This document shows, piece after piece, positions 22,574 to 27,134 of a stretch of DNA of 27,134 bases; position 1 is the first letter of the stretch; the number at the start of each line of letters is the position of its first letter. Below the pieces are notes generated by a model. That model had not been told where the DNA came from. It saw only the letters and a program-made list of their open reading frames with translations, and made no database searches. Source of the DNA: JBAXHO01 sp037138855. Lineage in GTDB: Bacteria; Patescibacteriota; Dojkabacteria; B142; OLB20. Both the position numbers and the translations under genes were made by a program. The DNA lies in NCBI GenBank assembly GCA_037138855.1, contig JBAXHO010000020.1, forward strand, positions 1 to 27,134, in the 5' to 3' direction.

Positions 22574-24202
22574 CTATTTTGCTCGGAGGTGAATCTTTGG
22601 TTTTTTATTCGTCAACAATGCAATACCAAAGAGCAGGCTAAATGAGATTGTCATCTCTAATAAATACGATGATCCTGTTTTTGATAACTGGGTGACGACG
22701 ACTGAATATGCTGTATTGTTATCGCGGTTTTGCGCATTACCAACATCATCGATACAAGCAATGTAAACCGTTTTTGTACCAATTGCTCCCAGATCTGGCG
22801 CGATACATAAGTGACTCTTAATTCCTGCACCACTACATTGCACGTCATCTACCATTTCCTCATATGACTTATCCATAAGTGACATTCTGCAAGTAGCGTT
22901 TTCATCAGTCTGAAAGTTTATTGTCGGTGTCGCTGAAGTGACATTGGAACCAGAAACAGGAGAAAATGCGGAAGGCACCGGCGGATCATTATCATTCATC
23001 CAAAAGGCAATACCAATTGGATATGTTGGTGTATCCACAGGAGGATCGCCAATTGGGACAGGATCAAAAGAAATAGTCTTGGTGACGGCATCTGTAGTCA
23101 AATTTATTACAGAAAGATAAGAGACAGCATCTGATAATGTAGAATTAGAAACATAGAGATATCCTCCGGTATTATCTATTGCTAAGGTATCGACTCCAAA
23201 AAGCTCGCTCCGTCCTAATACACCAATGTTCACTGCTGTTCCGGAATCACTTGCCTGGCCTGGAGCAGTAATTGCAAGCTTGACAATAACGTTTTCGGGG
23301 ATGGGATCAGGGTCAGTATATTTCAGCGTGCAATGTAGATAAGCTTTGGATCCAGCACGATTGAAAACAGCAGATTGTACTCCAAGCACTGCTGAATTTG
23401 TTGGTACTAGATCAGAAATGGTCACCTGTCCTGGACCAGTAATATTTAAAATTGGAATTACAATACTATCAGCTGAATCATTAAGAACACTAGCAACAAT
23501 AGCAGTTTTACTGTCAGGTGAAATCGTAACATTAACCGGTTTTTCTTTATCGCCGTTAGTGACATCTAATGAATTTACCAAAGTTAAATGACCAGAGCCG
23601 TCAATTGTGAAAACATTAAGTAGACCGTTAAAATAATCTACAGTAAGCACAGTCCCACCATCAGGCGTCACTGCTATGGCCTCGTGATTTGTATAAGGAT
23701 CAACTGGGTCAAAGGGGTCATCATCATTATATTCCTCAACCAAGGTACGGCTAGCAACGTCAATTATAGCAATTTTAGAAGAATATCCGCCGTCAGTAAC
23801 TAGAGCGTATGTGCCATCTGGTGTTAAAGCAATATCCTCAGCGAAAAACCCAAGCGCTAAACTGCCAATGACAGAGGGCGCTGCTGGATTACTTGTATCA
23901 ATAAAATATATCGTACTATCGCCAAAATTTGAGATCAAAGTAGTATTGCCGTCTGGTGTAATCACCACATCGAATATACCTCCTCCGATAGACCCTAACT
24001 CGTTTGTCAATAACGGAGCGGTCACAGTCTGTGTATTACCATCAATAATTCCAATCGATCCAACATTGCTTAAACCAACTACACCAAAAGTCTGGACAGG
24101 AGCAGCAGAAACTTTACTAGCAGAACTAGAAAACATAAATAGGACGCCGATTCCGAGGCTTAACAGTAACTTGAGTAAAAAATTGGAATATTTTTGTTTC
24201 AT
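22574..24202 (-). CDS. Secreted beta-propeller protein with LPxTG-like tail
   Basis: The 542-residue product has a signal peptide (residues 1-34, ending VSAAP). Residues about 38-400 form a YVTN/SMP-type propeller: repeats such as FDVVITPDGNTTLISNFGDS, EDIALTPDGTYALVTDGG, EAIAVTPDGGTVLTVDYFNG and VNVTISPDSKTAIVAS. Residues about 405-500 look like an Ig-type domain (DPPVPSAFSPVSGSNVTSAT) with four cysteines. The end reads LSKTG (506-510), then a hydrophobic stretch of about 20 residues and KKPKIHLRAK, the layout of a sortase signal with serine in place of proline. It is probably a surface protein. A strong promoter sits directly before the ATG. Confidence 0.8.
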   Translation of the reverse strand: MKQKYSNFLLKLLLSLGIGVLFMFSSSASKVSAAPVQTFGVVGLSNVGSIGIIDGNTQTVTAPLLTNELGSIGGGIFDVVITPDGNTTLISNFGDSTIYFIDTSNPAAPSVIGSLALGFFAEDIALTPDGTYALVTDGGYSSKIAIIDVASRTLVEEYNDDDPFDPVDPYTNHEAIAVTPDGGTVLTVDYFNGLLNVFTIDGSGHLTLVNSLDVTNGDKEKPVNVTISPDSKTAIVASVLNDSADSIVIPILNITGPGQVTISDLVPTNSAVLGVQSAVFNRAGSKAYLHCTLKYTDPDPIPENVIVKLAITAPGQASDSGTAVNIGVLGRSELFGVDTLAIDNTGGYLYVSNSTLSDAVSYLSVINLTTDAVTKTISFDPVPIGDPPVDTPTYPIGIAFWMNDNDPPVPSAFSPVSGSNVTSATPTINFQTDENATCRMSLMDKSYEEMVDDVQCSGAGIKSHLCIAPDLGAIGTKTVYIACIDDVGNAQNRDNNTAYSVVVTQLSKTGSSYLLEMTISFSLLFGIALLTNKKPKIHLRAK

Positions 24203-24209
24203 AGCCTGA

Positions 24210-24238
24210 ATTATATTTAATCAAAGGTACTATGTCAA
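24210..24238 (-). promoter_or_regulatory. Consensus promoter of the beta-propeller gene, probably leaderless
   Basis: On the minus strand TTGACA (24233-24238), exactly 17 bases, then TATAAT (24210-24215): a full match to the housekeeping sigma consensus. Only seven bases separate the -10 from the ATG, so transcription should begin at or next to the start codon. Confidence 0.8.
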
Positions 24239-24426
24239 TTAATTATTCAGTGATTTTAAACAATAGAGTAACTAAATTATATGGATAATTTTGAGATGAT
24301 CATCAATCAAAAGATCAGTTTTAATGTAATAAAGCATTAGTACAAAAAGGATTTTTTGTTAAATAGAAATAACTGAAGCTGATTTTGGCTAGCTCAAATT
24401 TTTATTAATATTTAATATTCTTATCC

Positions 24427-24435
24427 TGTTATAAT
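24427..24435 (+). promoter_or_regulatory. Extended -10 promoter of the inositol-phosphatase gene, probably leaderless
   Basis: TGTTATAAT at 24427-24435 is a perfect extended -10. The ATG at 24442 lies six bases beyond it, so the transcript should start at the start codon. Confidence 0.65.
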
Positions 24436-24441
24436 TAGATT

Positions 24442-25272
24442 ATGAATAGACAACAAATAATCACTCTACATAAAAAAATTATCAATCTATATGAGCAGGA
24501 AATATTGCCTATTGTAAATAAGTACTTTCAGAATACTGCAAATTCTTTGCGTATTAAATCCGGAGAAAATTATCATCCAACCTTAGTAACCAATGCTGAC
24601 ATGGAAATTAACTCGTTACTTATGAGCAAACTTCCCCAATTGATTCCCAATTCAGCTGTTATCAGTGAAGAAAGTGAACAAGATGATGTTGGGGAATTTA
24701 CTTTTATTATTGACCCGATAGATGGAACTCATTCATTCGCGAGAAATCTAGATGATTGGGGAATCAGTATCTCACTCTGTAACAAAGAAGCTATTTTATA
24801 TAGCATAATTTTCTATCCAAGATGTTGGACTAAATACTATTACGCAATAAAAGGATCTGGCTCATTTGACTCTGATGATAATAAAATTGTTTTAGTGGAT
24901 TTTTTCAGTTTTAAACCCACATTTATCTGTGCACCAAAATCAAGGTCAATTGGTAAAGTACTAAACGAGTATACACAAGGAAAGATGATTTCAACCAGAG
25001 CATACGGGTCTGCTGTATTCTCTGCATATACTTTATTTAGAGGAGGAACTGACATTTTAGTATTTGATGATTTAAATATTTGGGATATTGTTAGTTGTGT
25101 TAACATTGCAAGTGAAATTGGTTTTACTGTGAAATGGTTTAGTAACTCACCTAAATACGATGGAACTGTGAATTTAAAAAAATCAAAATACAAAGTAATG
25201 ATTTACAAACCAGATTGCGATATTGAGACCATAAACAAATTTTCATCACTAATTCAAGAAACGCTTTCGTAA
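24442..25272 (+). CDS. Inositol-monophosphatase-family phosphatase
   Basis: The 276-residue enzyme carries the metal-site motifs of the Mg2+-dependent IMPase family: ISEES at 74-78, DPIDGTHSFA at 91-100 and NIWD (Asp 215) before the C-terminal helix. Members hydrolyse inositol phosphate, histidinol phosphate, PAPS or sugar bisphosphates, and the sequence does not choose among them. The usual GG after the WD helix (often EAGG) is replaced by SEIGFT. No biosynthetic neighbours help. It appears to be translated from a leaderless mRNA. Confidence 0.85.
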   Translation: MNRQQIITLHKKIINLYEQEILPIVNKYFQNTANSLRIKSGENYHPTLVTNADMEINSLLMSKLPQLIPNSAVISEESEQDDVGEFTFIIDPIDGTHSFARNLDDWGISISLCNKEAILYSIIFYPRCWTKYYYAIKGSGSFDSDDNKIVLVDFFSFKPTFICAPKSRSIGKVLNEYTQGKMISTRAYGSAVFSAYTLFRGGTDILVFDDLNIWDIVSCVNIASEIGFTVKWFSNSPKYDGTVNLKKSKYKVMIYKPDCDIETINKFSSLIQETLS

Positions 25273-25679
25273 ATATCCCCTATTACACTCACTTTCGAGA
25301 CACTTTGGCCAAAGTTAGGGTTAATACTACGAATATCAGAATGCACTGAGATACCAGTGTAATATTTGTTAAAAGAATTGTTGTAAAGCACGTGAAAAAT
25401 ACTGACTGGCTTGCAAAATTGAATAAAATTGAGATGTAAGCTCCTTCGTCATTTATATTAAGTGAATAACGTGGAGCTTGATAATGATTTCAATCTAGCT
25501 TAAAATTTCTAAACATACAGATATACTTATTATATTTGAATTAAAGACTCGTCTAGAGTAGAATCCCAAATATGTACTTTCAATATGGTTTAAAAAAAAC
25601 TTGATAACTTACCATTTGATACTAATTAAGTTCTATCTTATCTAATATCATTAAGAAATTATTTTATATTTTTATAATT
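25273..25679. other. Intergenic region with short palindromes
   Basis: No gene is seen in these 407 bases. It contains a perfect 14-base palindrome ACTTTGGCCAAAGT (25302-25315) and a longer imperfect hairpin (25438-25479). The A/T-rich last 60 bases contain TATATT and TATAAT elements that may form the promoter of the FG-GAP-like gene, but the choice is unclear. Confidence 0.5.
25438..25479. repeat. Imperfect hairpin in the intergenic region
   Basis: Outer arms AAGCTCC (25438-25444) and GGAGCTT (25473-25479) are exact. Inside, CGTCATT and GAATAACG can pair with two mismatches. No T-run follows on either strand. Confidence 0.45.
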
Positions 25680-27008
25680 ATGAGAATTTTACTAAAAACA
25701 GCTAGCTTCATCAGTATAATTTCACTTTTCCTTTTCTCAAATATTGCAATCGTCCAAGCGCGCAGTATTCTCCTACCTCAACCCACTGCCAATGACACAA
25801 TTCTGGTGGGAAAAGGCGTAAAAGCTAATAACAAGTTTGGTTATTCTGTGAAACTTTCTAGAAATAGATTAATTGCTGGTTCTCCATATTATACTGATTC
25901 AGCTATAGGAATGCAGTATGCCGGAGCAGCACATATTTATGAACTTATCGGTAATTCTTGGATTCAGACTGCAGTATTAACTGCGAGTGATGCTGAGGCA
26001 GGAGACCAATTAGGAACTGCTGTAGCTATTTCAGGAGATAATGCGATTGCAGGAGCTTATCTTGAAGATCATAATAGAGTTGCAAATAATGGCGCTGCCT
26101 ATGTATTCAAACAAACTGATGGTTTTTGGAGTGAAACAGCCAAATTAATTGCTCCTGATAATAATGATGATCTGTTTGGGCTGGCAGTAGCTATTTCCGA
26201 TAATTTTGCCATAGTCGGACAACCAGGACTAGGTAATGGTGGTTCAATCAGTTGTAATGGTCTAGCTCAACAATATGGTGCAGTTTATGTTTATGAAATT
26301 AGCAAAGATTCAACTGCTGTTCCTTTACAACAGAAGATCGTCGCTCCAGATGCACAAGCCTGTGATTATTTCGGAATCAGTGTTGCTATTTCAGGTGAGA
26401 CTTTAGCAATTGGAGCTACTCAGCAAGGTATGTTTGGAGCAACTGGCACAGGAAAAATTTATATTTACAAATTAAACTCACATACAGGACAATGGGAACT
26501 TAGCAGAATAATTGTTCCAGGCAATGCAATTATTGGCGATAATTTTGGTAATGATCTCGCCCTAGATAATAATACATTAGTTGCCGGAGCCTGGATGAAA
26601 GATAATAAAAATGGTTCTGTTTATACTTTTCAAAATTTCAGTGATCCCACTGCAATAAGTGATAACGACTGGAGACAAACATCATTCGTATCTGGAGAAA
26701 CCGCAGCCAGACTAGGATCTGGTGTTGATATCCTAGGTGATAAAGTAATTGCCGGTGCTGATAAAATAAATTCTTCAGGAGTTTCTAATGGTGGTTACGC
26801 CTTAATTCTTAATAAAAACTACGATAATACCTGGTCAATTTCACAAAAAGTTACCCCCATCTTACCTGAAAAAAGTAGTTGGTATGCTTGGGCAGTAGCG
26901 ATTGATAATAATGGTTTTCTTGTCGGAGCACCTAATAAAACAACTCCAGCAGGTGGCAGTTCCGGAGGAGTATATGTCTATAGTTTCCCGAATCAGCAAA
27001 TTTTTTAA
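25680..27008 (+). CDS. Secreted FG-GAP-like repeat protein
   Basis: The 442-residue product has a signal peptide (about 1-28, ending VQA) and about seven propeller-type repeats of the FG-GAP/integrin-alpha-like kind, such as FGYSVKLSRNRLIAGSPYY, LGTAVAISGDNAIAGAY, FGLAVAISDNFAIVGQPG, FGISVAISGETLAIGAT and FGNDLALDNNTLVAGAW. Each is followed by a GAAYVFK- or IYIYK-like strand. The repeats end with VYVYSF, leaving no C-terminal anchor or sorting signal. Surface binding or release is likely but the ligand is unknown. There is no operon partner on this strand. Confidence 0.85.
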   Translation: MRILLKTASFISIISLFLFSNIAIVQARSILLPQPTANDTILVGKGVKANNKFGYSVKLSRNRLIAGSPYYTDSAIGMQYAGAAHIYELIGNSWIQTAVLTASDAEAGDQLGTAVAISGDNAIAGAYLEDHNRVANNGAAYVFKQTDGFWSETAKLIAPDNNDDLFGLAVAISDNFAIVGQPGLGNGGSISCNGLAQQYGAVYVYEISKDSTAVPLQQKIVAPDAQACDYFGISVAISGETLAIGATQQGMFGATGTGKIYIYKLNSHTGQWELSRIIVPGNAIIGDNFGNDLALDNNTLVAGAWMKDNKNGSVYTFQNFSDPTAISDNDWRQTSFVSGETAARLGSGVDILGDKVIAGADKINSSGVSNGGYALILNKNYDNTWSISQKVTPILPEKSSWYAWAVAIDNNGFLVGAPNKTTPAGGSSGGVYVYSFPNQQIF

Positions 27009-27079
27009 GTAAAAATAACCTAAACACTCGTAAAAAAGTAAATTATTTAGTAGAATCATACTTGTTCTTTCACGAAGAT

Positions 27080-27134
27080 TCCGCGTTAGCTCAATGGTAG
27101 AGCACTCGGCTGTTATCCCGACTTAGATTATCTA
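27080..27134 (+). tRNA. tRNA-Asn (GUU), 5' part only
   Basis: From 27080 the sequence gives an acceptor strand TCCGCGT, T8-A9, a D-arm GCTC-AATGGTA-GAGC, a stem CTCGG and a loop CTGTTAT with anticodon GTT at 27112-27114. The window ends before the T-arm. The bases after the loop (CCCGACTTAG and on) do not give the CCGAG needed to close the stem in the normal register. Confidence 0.6.

Overview
The window reads as a low-GC bacterial chromosome segment using the standard stop codons (TAA, TAG and TGA all end genes). Small compact genes, Gram-positive-type envelope genes (MurJ, MltG, a sortase-like tail), no visible Shine-Dalgarno sequences and several exported proteins of no recognised family suggest a Patescibacteria (CPR)-type organism. 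That placement is an inference; no rRNA or complete marker set is present.

Layout. 93-1525 (minus): a two-gene unit of a winged-helix/nucleotidyltransferase-fold protein followed by a HEPN/nucleotidyltransferase fusion, both with degraded nucleotidyltransferase motifs. 1936-2997 (minus): recA, with a promoter overlapped by a near-perfect palindrome that could be an SOS-type operator. 3221-9923 (minus): a housekeeping and envelope run, pnp, murJ, a one-helix membrane protein, holA and a secreted peptidoglycan-recognition-like/SH3 protein. 10221-10773 (plus): a RelB/YafQ-type toxin-antitoxin pair whose toxin end overlaps the convergent RND-type transporter (10735-13443, minus). 13600-14589 (minus): two small exported cysteine-containing proteins that look like paralogues, each followed by its own terminator. 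14657-15064 (plus): ruvX. 15053-16696 (minus): a GT-C glycosyltransferase interrupted by two in-frame stops, overlapping the end of mltG (16650-17714, minus). 17903-22537 (plus): a small two-helix membrane protein, an EamA transporter, an ABC exporter and an isoprenoid-synthase-like protein. The ABC gene sits between two direct repeats of about 210 bp. 22574-24202 (minus): a secreted beta-propeller with an LSKTG wall-sorting-like tail. 24442-25272 (plus): an inositol-monophosphatase-family enzyme. 25680-27008 (plus): a secreted FG-GAP-like repeat protein. 27080-27134: the 5' part of tRNA-Asn(GUU), cut by the window edge and abnormal after the anticodon.

The most distinctive property is the intergenic DNA. 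Degenerate heptanucleotide arrays occur at six places, often within 15 bases of a start codon, and the two related copies differ in length by whole 7-base steps. There are also a duplicated hairpin element and a pair of inverted double hairpins. Genes appear to be expressed without ribosome binding sites, and at least two from probable leaderless transcripts. I see no CRISPR array, transposase, integrase or phage gene.
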